Below are positions 44,070 through 52,850 of a stretch of 64,000 nucleotides of DNA, piece by piece. The position numbers and the translations under genes were made by a program. How positions within the stretch are numbered: the first letter of the stretch is position 1; every line of letters begins with the position of its first letter. The stretch comes from Anaerolineae bacterium (GTDB lineage Bacteria > Chloroflexota > Anaerolineae > B4-G1), in assembly GCA_030612585.1 (NCBI GenBank), contig JAUWNP010000003.1, forward strand, positions 1 to 64,000, given 5' to 3'. The notes beneath the pieces were generated by a model, which saw only the letters and a list, made by a program, of their open reading frames with translations, searched no databases and was not told the origin of the DNA.

Positions 44070-44375
44070 ATGCTGCGCGATCTTCTTTCAGGCTTCATCA
44101 AAATCCACATCCTCCACCACGCAAGCCAGCAGCCAATCTACGGGCTGTGGCTGATGGAGGAACTGGCCCGCCACGGCTACACCATCAGCCCCGGCACACT
44201 CTACCCCACACTGCATAGCCTGGAGCGGGCGGGGTATCTGACCAGTGAGAAACGCGTGGTGGAGGGACGCCAGCGGAGGTATTACACCACCACGCCGGCC
44301 GGTGATGCGGCACTGGCCGAGGCCCGCGCCCGGCTGTCGGAGTTGGTGGCCGAGGTGTTGGAGGTGCCGGCGTGA
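44070..44375 (+). CDS. PadR-family transcriptional regulator
   Basis: A 101-residue winged-helix repressor with the family pattern YGLWLMEELARHGYTISPGTLYPTLHSLERAGYL and the wing ...EGRQRRYYTTTPAG (core PGTLYPTLHSLERAGYL). Such regulators often control drug efflux. The stop overlaps the GTG of the following transporter (GTGA), so the transporter is the likely target. A palindrome just before its start is a likely self-operator. Confidence 0.93.
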   Translation: MLRDLLSGFIKIHILHHASQQPIYGLWLMEELARHGYTISPGTLYPTLHSLERAGYLTSEKRVVEGRQRRYYTTTPAGDAALAEARARLSELVAEVLEVPA

Positions 44376-45529
44376 CCCCTTTCCTGTGGTTATGCCTGAT
44401 GGGCGGGCTGGCCATCTTCTCCTCGACAATGAGCAAGAATCCCGCCCTGCCGCTTTTCATCCACAGCCTGGGGGTAGACGAGGGGACGCTGGGCTTCATC
44501 GCCGCCGCCTCGACCGTCGTGGGCATCATCGCCAGCGTGCCGGCCGGCGTACTCTCCGACCTTTGGGGCCGGAGGCGGGTGATATTACTCAGCATGGTGG
44601 TTTTCGCCACGGCCCCGTTTCTCTACCTGCTGGTGCGCACCCCCTGGCACCTGGTGCTGGTGCGGGTCTACCACGGGCTGGCGACGGCGATGCTGGGGCC
44701 TGTGGCACTGGCCTCCGTCGCCGACACATTCCAGGAGGGACGCGGCGAGCGGATGGGCTGGTACTCTAGCGCGACGATGGTCGGACGTTTTCTGGCCCCT
44801 ACCGCCGGTGGGCTGCTCATCTTCGGCGAAAACTTCCGCTGGGTCTACCTGGGTTGCGGCGTGGCGGGCGGGCTGGCGCTGCTGACCGCGCTACAACTGC
44901 CCCGGCTGGGCCGGGGCGCGCAGCGGGTGGCTCCCGGCGCACGCTGGGCAACGATGCGGCGTGAACTACATCTCATCCTGACCAACCACAGCCTCCTACT
45001 CACCAGCGGGGTAGAGGCGGGGCAGTATTTCGCCTTCGGCGCGGTGGAGACCTTCTTACCGCTCTATCTTAAAGAACTCGGATGGGAACCACGCGTCATC
45101 GGGCCACTCTTTACCGCGCAGGTGCTGGTGACGGCGATGATCAGGCCATTGATGGGTCGCCTCTCTGACCACTGGGGCCGCCGGTGGCCCATCGTGGCTG
45201 GCCTGCTGGTGGGGGCCGGAGCAACGGCGGCCATGCCCTGGATACACACCTGGTGGCCGATGGCGGCGCTGACCGCGCTCTTCGGGCTAGGCGTGGCAGC
45301 GGTGACCAGTTCGACCTCGGCGCTTGTCTCCGACCTGAGCCACGCCGCCGCCTACGGCGCTTCATTGGGGGTGCTCTCCAGCATAATGGACGTGGGCCAC
45401 TCGACCGGCCCGATGGTGACCGGCCTGTTGGTGGCGGCCTGGGGCTACGGCCCGGCTTTTGCACTGGTTGCGGCGTTGCTGGTCATCTGCGCCGTCCTCT
45501 TTGCCACTCTGGTGCGGCCTGAAACTTGA
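44372..45529 (+). CDS. MFS drug-efflux-type transporter
   Basis: A 385-residue major facilitator with twelve predicted helices, motif A in GVLSDLWGRRRVI and again GRLSDHWGRRWPI. The GTG start at 44372 overlaps padR, so it is coupled. It resembles multidrug efflux MFS proteins; the substrate is unknown and probably the effector of the PadR repressor. Confidence 0.9.
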   Translation: MTPFLWLCLMGGLAIFSSTMSKNPALPLFIHSLGVDEGTLGFIAAASTVVGIIASVPAGVLSDLWGRRRVILLSMVVFATAPFLYLLVRTPWHLVLVRVYHGLATAMLGPVALASVADTFQEGRGERMGWYSSATMVGRFLAPTAGGLLIFGENFRWVYLGCGVAGGLALLTALQLPRLGRGAQRVAPGARWATMRRELHLILTNHSLLLTSGVEAGQYFAFGAVETFLPLYLKELGWEPRVIGPLFTAQVLVTAMIRPLMGRLSDHWGRRWPIVAGLLVGAGATAAMPWIHTWWPMAALTALFGLGVAAVTSSTSALVSDLSHAAAYGASLGVLSSIMDVGHSTGPMVTGLLVAAWGYGPAFALVAALLVICAVLFATLVRPET

Positions 45530-45568
45530 AACAGAAGGAAGAAACGTACCTTCTCAATATCGTGGGAC

Positions 45569-45621
45569 AGTAGGGCGGTTTTGCTAACCGCCATGGGGTC
45601 GGATAGCAAATCCGACCTACT
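45569..45621. repeat. GTAGG...CCTAC double-hairpin element, copy 2
   Basis: AGTAGG/CCTACT terminal arms enclose GGCGGTT/AACCGCC (45574-45592) and GTCGGAT/ATCCGAC (45598-45616). It has the same architecture as 33209-33263 with different stem sequence. Confidence 0.85.
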
Positions 45622-45660
45622 CTCGCCCCAACTTTTCGAGAAGATAGGGAGAAACCAACT

Positions 45661-46101
45661 ATGAAGTGGGTAACACGTGAAAAAGTCAAAGTGGACCGCG
45701 TCGCCTGTCCCTGGCTGATCAAGCGGTTCATTCACCCGGAGGCGGAGTTGCTGTTCGTGCCGCCCGAGCAGGTGCTGGAGGTGGCCGAACGGGAGGGAGC
45801 GATCTCCTACGACGCCCGGGGCCAAGGGCAGTACGACCATCGGGAGGGGAAGTGCACCTTCGAGGTGCTGATCGAGGAATACGGTCTGGACGATTCGGCA
45901 CTCCGGATGCTGGCCGACATCGTTCACGGAGCCGACACCGCCGACCGCGACCGCACGGACCAGTCGGCGGGCCTACGAGCCATAGCTGAGGGCTTCCACT
46001 ACCTGGACGTCCCCGACGAGAAGCGGCTGGCCCACGGCTTCGCCATCTACGACGCGCTCTACGCCTGGTGCCAACACACGGTCCGAAGTCCAAAGCCCTA
46101 A
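45661..46101 (+). CDS. Chromate-resistance (ChrB C-terminal) domain protein
   Basis: A 146-residue stand-alone version of the C-terminal ChrB domain: KWVTREKVKVDRVACPWLIKRFIHPEAELLFVP (core VDRVACPWLIKRFI), GQYDHREGKCTFEVL and LADIVHGADT are its hallmarks, with conserved Cys and His that probably hold metal. The N-terminal regulator part of full ChrB is missing. It is followed by an MFS transporter in the same direction, a plausible resistance pair. The final residues run into an AAGTCC-type repeat. Confidence 0.85.
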   Translation: MKWVTREKVKVDRVACPWLIKRFIHPEAELLFVPPEQVLEVAEREGAISYDARGQGQYDHREGKCTFEVLIEEYGLDDSALRMLADIVHGADTADRDRTDQSAGLRAIAEGFHYLDVPDEKRLAHGFAIYDALYAWCQHTVRSPKP

Positions 46102-46157
46102 GTCTAAGCCGGACATCGGACGTAGGACATAGAACTTCAAACACAAGGAGAGATGCT

Positions 46158-47390
46158 ATGACTTCGTCTGAATCAGAATCTACTAGCACAAGCATCCGTT
46201 CGCTTCCCCGCAACGTCTGGGCCGTCAGCCTGACCAGTTTTTTTATGGACATCTCCAGTGAGATGGTCATCAACATCCTGCCACTGTTCCTCTCCAACGT
46301 GCTGGGGGTGAAGACCAACATCATCGGCCTGATCGAGGGAGTGGCCGAAGCGACCGCCAGCCTACTCAAGGTCTTCTCCGGCTGGCTCTCCGACAAACTA
46401 CGGGCCCGCAAGTGGTTGGCGGTGACGGGGTACGCCTTCTCCGCCTTCTCCAAACCTTTCTTCTACTTCGCCAACTCCTGGGGCGCGGTGGCCGGCGTGC
46501 GCTGGGCCGACCGGGTAGGCAAGGGCATCCGCACCGCCCCGCGCGACGCGCTGGTGGCCGACAGCATTGACGATCGCCACCGGGGTCTGGCCTTCGGCCT
46601 CCACCGCGCCGCCGACACCGGCGGCGCCATGCTGGGGCTGCTCATCGCGCTGGGCGTGGTCTGGCTGGCGCAGGCCGGAGACATGGAACTGCGTCGCCCC
46701 ACTTTCCAGACGGTGGTGCTCATCAGCCTGGTGCCAGCGTTTCTGGCGGTGCTCTCGCTGGCGCTGGGCGCGCGGGACGTGCCGGTGACCAAAGAGCGGG
46801 AGATGCCCCGGTTCGCCTTCCGCAGCCTGGGCCGGCGCTTCTGCATCTTCATGCTCATCGTCGGCCTCTTCGACCTGGGCAACTCCTCCGACGCCTTCCT
46901 GGTACTGCGGGCACAGGAGCGGGGGTTGAGCATCATCGGCGTGCTGGGGATGCTGGTCACATTCAACCTCGTCTACACGCTGGTCAGCACCCCGGCGGGG
47001 TCCCTCTCCGACCGCATCGGGCGGCGACGGCTCATCGTCGGCGGATGGCTGGTCTACGCGGTCATCTACCTGGGGTTCGCGCTGGCGGGCAAGGGCTGGC
47101 ACATCTGGGTGCTATACGCCATCTACGGCGTCTACTACGGCCTGGCCTACGGCACGACCAAGGCCATGGTGGCCGACATCGTGCCGGAGGAGTTACGCGG
47201 CACGGCCTACGGCACCTACAACGCCGTGTTAGGGATTCTGGATTTCCCGGCCTCGCTTTTCGCTGGTTTCCTGTGGCAGGGGGTAGGCACGTGGGAGGGG
47301 TTCGGCCCCTCCGCGCCGTTCTACTTCGGCGGGGCGCTGGCGCTGATAGCGGCAGTGCTGATGGCGGTGGTGATGCCAGCAGATCGGTAG
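46158..47390 (+). CDS. MFS transporter
   Basis: A 410-residue twelve-helix major facilitator. It begins NVWAVSLTSFFMDISSEMV (a pattern seen in a subfamily often near metal-resistance genes), has VGKGIRTAPRDALVADS and motif A copies GWLSDKLRARKW and GSLSDRIGRRRLI. The ATG at 46158 has AAGGAGAG upstream. Its pairing with the ChrB domain suggests chromate or oxyanion efflux, an inference. Confidence 0.88.
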   Translation: MTSSESESTSTSIRSLPRNVWAVSLTSFFMDISSEMVINILPLFLSNVLGVKTNIIGLIEGVAEATASLLKVFSGWLSDKLRARKWLAVTGYAFSAFSKPFFYFANSWGAVAGVRWADRVGKGIRTAPRDALVADSIDDRHRGLAFGLHRAADTGGAMLGLLIALGVVWLAQAGDMELRRPTFQTVVLISLVPAFLAVLSLALGARDVPVTKEREMPRFAFRSLGRRFCIFMLIVGLFDLGNSSDAFLVLRAQERGLSIIGVLGMLVTFNLVYTLVSTPAGSLSDRIGRRRLIVGGWLVYAVIYLGFALAGKGWHIWVLYAIYGVYYGLAYGTTKAMVADIVPEELRGTAYGTYNAVLGILDFPASLFAGFLWQGVGTWEGFGPSAPFYFGGALALIAAVLMAVVMPADR

Positions 47391-47462
47391 ATTAGCACCT
47401 GGTAGACTGGTACACTGGGGCAGAGACCAACCGACCGACCCGTCAGTTTTCCAATCTACCGG
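47389..47462. repeat. TGGTAGATTGGT-type butterfly repeat
   Basis: GGTAGATTAGCACCTGGTAG and ACTGGTACACTGG face ACCAACCGACCG and TTTTCCAATCTACC. It lies between convergent genes. Same family as 32645 and 43913. Confidence 0.75.
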
Positions 47463-47469
47463 ACGCTCT

Positions 47470-48627
47470 CTATCTCCTGTCACGCGGACCAGCAGCGATG
47501 GCCGCTTCGTAGACGGTGAGCAGGCGGGCGGTGGCGGCCGAGATGTCATAGCGTCGCGCCGCTCGCGCAGCCTGTTCCCCCAGCACCCGGCGGCGCGGTT
47601 CGTCGGCCAGCAACCCCAGCACTGCCTCGGCAAAACCATCCTCCCGGCCTGGCACGAGCAGCCCCCCTCCTTCGGCCAACACGTCCATCAGGGCGGGGGT
47701 CTCTACCGCCACCGCAGGGGTACCGGCGGCCATAGCCTCGATCAACACCAAACCCTGCGTCTCCGTCACAGAGGAGAAGACGAATAGATCGGCAGCGGCG
47801 GCGTAATGCGGCACCTCGCTGTGGGGGATAGGGCCAGTGAGAATAACCTTCTCGCCGAGGCCGAGTTTCCGCGCCTGGCGTCGCAGACTACGCTCGCGCG
47901 GCCCTCTGCCCACCAGAAGCAGCCGGGCCTGTGGGCGCGCAGTCACGATCCTGGCGAAGGCACGCAACAAAAAACCGAGATTCTTCTCCCCGGCCAACCG
48001 GCCCACGTATAGCAGCAACTCAGCGTTCTCCAGGCCCAGGGCAGCGCGGACGCGCTGTGGATCCAGGTCGTGGTACAGGCTCAGGTCTACCGGCGTCGGC
48101 ACGACGGTCACCGGTACGTCGGTATCGAGCACCCGTAGGATGGAGTCCCGGGTACTGGGCGTGGGGGCCACGATGTGAGTGCACTTCTCCAGGTAACGTC
48201 TGACGATTTCCTCAGTCACCATGCCAGCCAGCTCCGGTGCAATGGGAATGTACCGCTGAGCATACTCGTCATAGCGAGTGTGGAAGGTAAAGACCAGCGG
48301 CAGGTCCAGGTCACGCGCAAAGGTAGCCGCCAGGTCGCCCATCACAAAGGGGTGCTGGCTGTGAATCAGGGTCGGCTTGATCCCGCGTACTGTGGGCAAC
48401 ATCGTTGCCTTAAAAGGGATCACCACTGACATATCCAGCCGGTCAGGCAGATTGAGGGCAGGGAAACGGAAGACGTAGGGCTCTTCATCCTCGTAGTCCT
48501 CGTACTCGGGGGCGATGATGTGTACGTCGTGGCCAGCCTTAATCAATCCCCGGCGAAACAGTACCATAGACGTCACCACCCCGCTGACAACCGGCTTGTA
48601 AGTATTGCTGAAGATGACAATACGCAT
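47470..48627 (-). CDS. Family 4 glycosyltransferase
   Basis: A 385-residue GT-B enzyme, similar to diacylglycerol glucosyltransferases and mannosyltransferases. N-terminal SNTYKPVVSGVVTS and HSQHPFVMG, and the C-terminal EX7E donor motif in SVTETQGLVLIEAMAAGTPAVAV (core ETQGLVLIEAM) are present. It probably glucosylates a membrane lipid or polysaccharide from UDP-sugar. No neighbour settles the acceptor. Confidence 0.9.
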   Translation of the reverse strand: MRIVIFSNTYKPVVSGVVTSMVLFRRGLIKAGHDVHIIAPEYEDYEDEEPYVFRFPALNLPDRLDMSVVIPFKATMLPTVRGIKPTLIHSQHPFVMGDLAATFARDLDLPLVFTFHTRYDEYAQRYIPIAPELAGMVTEEIVRRYLEKCTHIVAPTPSTRDSILRVLDTDVPVTVVPTPVDLSLYHDLDPQRVRAALGLENAELLLYVGRLAGEKNLGFLLRAFARIVTARPQARLLLVGRGPRERSLRRQARKLGLGEKVILTGPIPHSEVPHYAAAADLFVFSSVTETQGLVLIEAMAAGTPAVAVETPALMDVLAEGGGLLVPGREDGFAEAVLGLLADEPRRRVLGEQAARAARRYDISAATARLLTVYEAAIAAGPRDRR

Positions 48628-48697
48628 GCTCCACCCCGCCTTCCGATTCTGCTACGAGACGTCGTCCTACTGAGACCAGTGACCGTCAGGTGACGAG

Positions 48698-49336
48698 TTA
48701 CCCGCCTGCCTGCGCGAACTCAACGATGGCTTGCTCTGAGAGCGGATGGTCGCCCAGGGCCAGCAGCAGGCTCAAGGGCAGCGTTACGTGATCGGCGCCA
48801 GCCAGCACCGCCTGCACCACCTCGCTCACGCCGTGGAAACTGGCGGCCAGAATCTCGCTTAACCCGCCAGTGGCCTCGACGACAGCAGCCAGTTCCGCCA
48901 CCAGTGCCACTCCGTCCCTCTGCAGCCGCGTAGCGCGGTTGACGTAGGGAATGATGTAATCAGCGCCGGCCTCGCAGGCCAAGAGCGCCTGGTGGGCGCC
49001 GAAAACAGCCGTCGCCGCACAGGCGAACCCCTCGTCCACCAGCCGGCGCAGCAGCACCAGGTTCTCGGTCGTACAGGGGATCTTCAGCACCACGCGACCA
49101 GGCCGCAGCGCGGCGAAGCAGCGTGCTTCCACCTCCCGCTTCTCGACGGTAGGGGCAGTGAGTTGGTAGAAGACCAGCCCTTCGCCCAGCGCGTCGCACA
49201 ACTCCGGGATGACTTCTTCAGCGGCCCGGCCCGCGCGGGCGACGAGTTTGGGATTGGTGGTGACACCGGCGACGAAGCCCAGTTCCGCCGCACGGCGGGC
49301 ATCCTCCACAGATGCCGAATCAAGGTAGATGGCCAT
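48698..49336 (-). CDS. TalC-like transaldolase / fructose-6-phosphate aldolase
   Basis: A 212-residue TIM-barrel aldolase of the small transaldolase group. N-terminal YLDSASVEDARRAAELGFVAGVTTNPKLV (core GVTTNPKLV), the Schiff-base Lys in VVLKIPCTTENL near residue 85, and AGADYIIPYVNR are conserved. It acts on sugar phosphates in the pentose phosphate pathway or cleaves fructose-6-phosphate; sequence alone does not decide. The start at 49336 has GGAGGG upstream. Confidence 0.9.
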   Translation of the reverse strand: MAIYLDSASVEDARRAAELGFVAGVTTNPKLVARAGRAAEEVIPELCDALGEGLVFYQLTAPTVEKREVEARCFAALRPGRVVLKIPCTTENLVLLRRLVDEGFACAATAVFGAHQALLACEAGADYIIPYVNRATRLQRDGVALVAELAAVVEATGGLSEILAASFHGVSEVVQAVLAGADHVTLPLSLLLALGDHPLSEQAIVEFAQAGG

Positions 49337-49365
49337 TTGGACCCTCCTTTGCGTTGCCTGTCACA

Positions 49366-49388
49366 AGTATACCATGTTTGGTACCAAA
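49366..49388 (-). promoter_or_regulatory. talC promoter region with 12-bp palindrome
   Basis: A TATACT -10 (49371-49366) is overlapped by TACCA-N4-TGGTA (49370-49383) and followed upstream by a perfect palindrome TTTGGTACCAAA (49377-49388). Overlapping palindromes at a promoter suggest a repressor site. Confidence 0.45.
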
Positions 49389-49420
49389 GCGTAAGATGTA
49401 ACGCCTGAACGTATGAATAC

Positions 49421-49450
49421 TTGCAGCCGATGCTCAAATGGGTGTACAAT
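49421..49450 (+). promoter_or_regulatory. Promoter of the beta-helix protein gene
   Basis: TTGCAG (49421-49426), 18 bp, TACAAT (49445-49450), about 108 bases before the ATG at 49558. The leader holds nothing else obvious. Confidence 0.45.
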
Positions 49451-49557
49451 AGGGCTACAAGAAGAATAACTTCCCCCCTGCGAGGATGGAAGTGTCGAAG
49501 ACAAGCCGGGGAAGAGTCGGACTCTCCGCCCATCAGACACAGATAGGAGGAAACGAG

Positions 49558-51465
49558 ATGCAAGCCAAACGTCTACTCTTGACCGTTGCGCTGGCGCTGG
49601 GGTTGGGATTTGCCCTGGCCCTGCTGATGGCGTTGAGCCTCTCGCCGGAGGTAACCCACGCATGGCCGGTTACACCGGCGATCACTCCAAACCCGCCGGT
49701 TACCCGCCCATCCGGCCCGGCCTTCATCAAGCCAGGCGGCACCGGCGACTGGTGCCTGCAGGATGACCCCTGCGGTTCCATCCAGTACGCCATAAACGAG
49801 TGCGAGCCAGACAACGGCGATACCATCTACGTGGCCGGAGGCACCTACACCGGCACTGGCGCAGCCGTCATCACCATCACCAAGCCCATCACCCTCTACG
49901 GCGGCTGGGACAGCAGCACCATCACGCCCATCGTGCGTGACCCCAACACCTACGTCACCATTCTGGACGGCGAGAACGGACGGCGGGTGGTGTACATCAC
50001 CGGCACAGTGTCCCCGATACTGGAGGGCTTCACCTTGCAGAGAGGAGATGCCTTGGGGCTGGGCGGCGACCCGGTGCTTCCCAACTTCGACTTCGGTGGC
50101 GCTGTCTACGCCAACAACGCCAGCCCGGTGATCACCGACTGCCGCATCTTGAGCAGCACGGCGGGCTTCGGCGGGGGACTGGCGCTATACTACGGCGCGC
50201 CGATTGTGGGCAACGACGTGGTGCTGGGCAACACAGCCAGTCAGAGCGCCACTGGTCAGTTAAGAGGTGTTGGCGGCGGGATATTCCTATACCATAGTCC
50301 AGCCACCATCATAGACAACATCGTGATGAACAACGTCGCCAGTGGCACTACTATGTACGACGGTGGCGGAGGACTGTACCTGGACAACAGCGCGACGGTG
50401 ATCCGCGGCAACATCATCCAGGGCAACCACGGTTCCCCTTATGGCGGCGGGCTGTTCATCTACCAGAGCGGGGCCGTCGTGCACGACAACACGATCCAAG
50501 ACAACAACGCTCTCAGTGGCGACGGCGGTGGGGCGTTCGTGGTGATGAGCGCGGTTGATTTCGAGGCTAACGTGATCCTCGACAATCAAGCAGTCAACGC
50601 GGGTGGTGGTCTCGAGATACTTGGCAGCAACCCCTTCACCCTGACCAACAACACCTTCGCACTGAACTCCACTCAGGGGGGCGCAGGGGCGCTATCGGTT
50701 GGGGGATGCCTGGGTTGTCCTGGCTCCTCCACCGGTCAGGGCACGCTGCTGCACAATACCTTCGTGGAGAACCACTCGTCCGTTCCCTGGATGATCCACA
50801 TTGGTGATGTCCCCGGTAGCCCCGGCGCGACCGTGGCCTTCACCAACACCATCATTGACAAGCCCGGCGGGATATGGGTTGATACAACCGGTTCAGTGCT
50901 GCTGAACACCACGCTGTGGGACATTGCGCTTCAGTCCACCAACCTGACTGTGACTGGAACCGGCACCATCATCACTCGCACCGACTACTATGGCTTTCCA
51001 GACTTCGTCCGGCCAACGTTCCACATCGGCCCCAACTCGGCGGCGATTGACCAGGGCACGAATGCCGGGGTGATGACCGACGTAGACGGCGAGTCCCGAC
51101 CCAACGGCGCGGGCTACGACATCGGAGCCGATGAGTTCTACTGCTACGGGCTGATCGGCGTGGGCATCACCGGCCCGGTGACAGGCACCGTCGGCACCGC
51201 CTACGCTTTCACCGCCACCACCTCCCCACCGACGTCCACGCTGCCTATCACCTACACCTGGCAGGCCACCGGGCCAACACCCATCACCCACACTGCCTAC
51301 AGCCTGAGCGACACTGCAGCCTTCACCTGGACCATCGCCGGCACCCAGACTGTCACCGTCACCGCGGCCAACTGCGGCGGCAGCGACGTAGCCACCCACA
51401 CGATTGCTATCCGTCCACGACAGCCGACCATCTACTTGCCAGTGGTGTTACGGCGACATTCATAA
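49558..51465 (+). CDS. Secreted parallel beta-helix protein with YLPVVLR tail
   Basis: A 635-residue exported protein. Signal peptide (residues 1-38), then a right-handed beta-helix from about 60 to 470 with DUF1565-like start (DDPCGSIQYAINECEPDNGDTIYVAGGTY, core SIQYAIN) and repeated GGG-L/I-Y, NN rungs; then a PKD/Ig-like domain (about 540-620). It ends IYLPVVLRRHS, matching the tail of the glycosidase at 41716. The ATG at 49558 has TAGGAGG upstream. It is probably a surface or extracellular polysaccharide-related protein; activity is unknown. Confidence 0.85.
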   Translation: MQAKRLLLTVALALGLGFALALLMALSLSPEVTHAWPVTPAITPNPPVTRPSGPAFIKPGGTGDWCLQDDPCGSIQYAINECEPDNGDTIYVAGGTYTGTGAAVITITKPITLYGGWDSSTITPIVRDPNTYVTILDGENGRRVVYITGTVSPILEGFTLQRGDALGLGGDPVLPNFDFGGAVYANNASPVITDCRILSSTAGFGGGLALYYGAPIVGNDVVLGNTASQSATGQLRGVGGGIFLYHSPATIIDNIVMNNVASGTTMYDGGGGLYLDNSATVIRGNIIQGNHGSPYGGGLFIYQSGAVVHDNTIQDNNALSGDGGGAFVVMSAVDFEANVILDNQAVNAGGGLEILGSNPFTLTNNTFALNSTQGGAGALSVGGCLGCPGSSTGQGTLLHNTFVENHSSVPWMIHIGDVPGSPGATVAFTNTIIDKPGGIWVDTTGSVLLNTTLWDIALQSTNLTVTGTGTIITRTDYYGFPDFVRPTFHIGPNSAAIDQGTNAGVMTDVDGESRPNGAGYDIGADEFYCYGLIGVGITGPVTGTVGTAYAFTATTSPPTSTLPITYTWQATGPTPITHTAYSLSDTAAFTWTIAGTQTVTVTAANCGGSDVATHTIAIRPRQPTIYLPVVLRRHS

Positions 51466-51470
51466 GATAA

Positions 51471-51503
51471 AGCCTCCCGAAGGTTGGTAACCTTCGGGAG
51501 GCT
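51471..51503. terminator. 15-bp perfect hairpin between convergent genes
   Basis: AGCCTCCCGAAGGTT (51471-51485), loop GGT, and its exact complement (51489-51503). It begins 5 bases after the stop of the beta-helix gene. There is no T-run, so it may be a palindromic repeat used as a terminator rather than a classic intrinsic terminator. Confidence 0.6.
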
Positions 51504-51560
51504 CCCGGTCGAGGGGATTAGAGCGCCAGTTCCATGTTCAGCCCCGTTTCTTGCTAGCGG

Positions 51561-51830
51561 CTAACGGCTACGTAATGCCCGCAGTTCCCCGACAACCTGG
51601 ACATCCACGGGTATCCGATCTAATTCACGCGGTATTACGTCGCCAGGAGCAAGTTGGGAGAGATGCACCTTGCGAGTTACCGAGACCACAATGGCCAGTC
51701 CTCCAGTCGGTTTTCCCCCCTGCTGCCCAAGCCCAATCCCCACGCCAACGACGTTGGCTTTGCGCATCAGATCGGCCTCGTGAGCCATCTTTACAGCCCG
51801 CACCTGTTCCAGATCCAACTGCACACTCAT
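51561..51830 (-). CDS. Small protein with Nal1/serine-protease N-terminal-like motif
   Basis: An 89-residue soluble protein: helix VRAVKMAHEADLMRKANVVGVGIG, then strands LAIVVSVTRKV and LAPGDVIPRELDRIPVDVQVVGE. This pattern (LM-KPNVVGVGVG...V-VSVP-KL...IP--IDGVPVDV) is the N-terminal segment of some trypsin-like proteins, here without any protease domain. Function unknown. The end is coded by a GGCTAACGGCTA repeat. Confidence 0.65.
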   Translation of the reverse strand: MSVQLDLEQVRAVKMAHEADLMRKANVVGVGIGLGQQGGKPTGGLAIVVSVTRKVHLSQLAPGDVIPRELDRIPVDVQVVGELRALRSR

Positions 51831-51849
51831 GAAACCCCCCGATGTATAC

Positions 51850-51895
51850 CAAGTCAGCAGTTAGCGACTAGCGGCCGCCAGGGTGATAGTTGCTA
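51850..51895. repeat. TTAG/CTAGCGG repeat
   Basis: GTCAGCAGTTAGCGACTAG and GGTGATAGTTGCTAATGC words fill the gap between two minus-strand genes. Same family as 724 and 25186. Confidence 0.55.
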
Positions 51896-52831
51896 ATGCA
51901 GTTGCAATTGCACCACCATTGCCCGTTGCGTGCGAGCGTACGCTTCCAACTGCGCATCCCCATCCGCACGGGCCAGGTCCCCTGCTCGCTCCAGATCAGC
52001 GACAGCCGCATCGTAGTTCCCCTCCCCCACGGCGATGCTTGCTCGCAGGTAGTACCCCCATCCCGAGCGGGGACTCTCAACGATGGCTCGCTCGGCATCG
52101 ACGCGGGCCGCAGTCAGGTCACCCACACGCAGGTACGTCATGCCGCGAGCCAGCAGGAAATCGAAGTCCGTCTTGTACAGAGTGCAGGCTGTATCGAAGG
52201 CCACCTCCGCGTCATCCAATTCGTTCAACTCGAAGTGGATGACCCCCCGCCAGAGCCAGAGGTCAGGATCGTCGGGGGTAAGAGCGGCGGCCGCTTCAAA
52301 CTCGGCCAGCGCCGCCAGCAGGTCCCCTTCCTCAACCAACGCCTCCCCGATGTTGCTGTGCCGGAACGCCTGGCGCACCTGAGGCGGAGGAGCAATGAAA
52401 CGATCATAGGCCAGCCAGGCCACCAGGAGGAGAGCGGCCGCCACCAGGACACCGACCAACCCTCGGCGCAGTTGGCGCTGCCGCTGCCGGGCCACCGTCT
52501 CGGCCAGGAACCACCACCAGCGAGATCGCTCCGGCTGCACGGCTGCCCGCTCCTCTTGGAACACCGCGCCGATCTCGGCCAGGAAGTAACGCTGTTGGCG
52601 GCGGAGTTGCCGCTGGATAGTCTCGAATCGGACGCGCTCAGCGCGCACGTCCACGCCAGACACCTCGAGTTCCTCCAACCCCTGAGCAGCCTGATCAAGC
52701 AGGTGGAGCAACTCCAGCACCTGGGGACCGGCTCCACGCAGATTGGCCATACGCCTCTCAGCCCTGTCCAGCGACTCACGGACGTGGTCGGCGGGAGTAC
52801 GAGCGGTAGACGGTATAAAGAACTTGCCCAT
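51893..52831 (-). CDS. TPR protein with central membrane helix
   Basis: A 312-residue protein: helical N-terminal half (about 1-125, HVRESLDRAERRMANL, FLAEIGAVFQEE), one membrane helix (about 130-150, GVLVAAALLLVAWLAY), then four TPR units (for example ALAEFEAAAALTPDDPDLWLW and DLTAARVDAERAI). The TPR part would be outside. I start at ATG 52831; in-frame GTG/TTG codons shortly upstream are alternatives. It is in the pgm-to-TPR operon. Function unknown. Confidence 0.72.
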   Translation of the reverse strand: MGKFFIPSTARTPADHVRESLDRAERRMANLRGAGPQVLELLHLLDQAAQGLEELEVSGVDVRAERVRFETIQRQLRRQQRYFLAEIGAVFQEERAAVQPERSRWWWFLAETVARQRQRQLRRGLVGVLVAAALLLVAWLAYDRFIAPPPQVRQAFRHSNIGEALVEEGDLLAALAEFEAAAALTPDDPDLWLWRGVIHFELNELDDAEVAFDTACTLYKTDFDFLLARGMTYLRVGDLTAARVDAERAIVESPRSGWGYYLRASIAVGEGNYDAAVADLERAGDLARADGDAQLEAYARTQRAMVVQLQLH

Positions 52832-52850
52832 TATCACCAAGCCTACGTAA

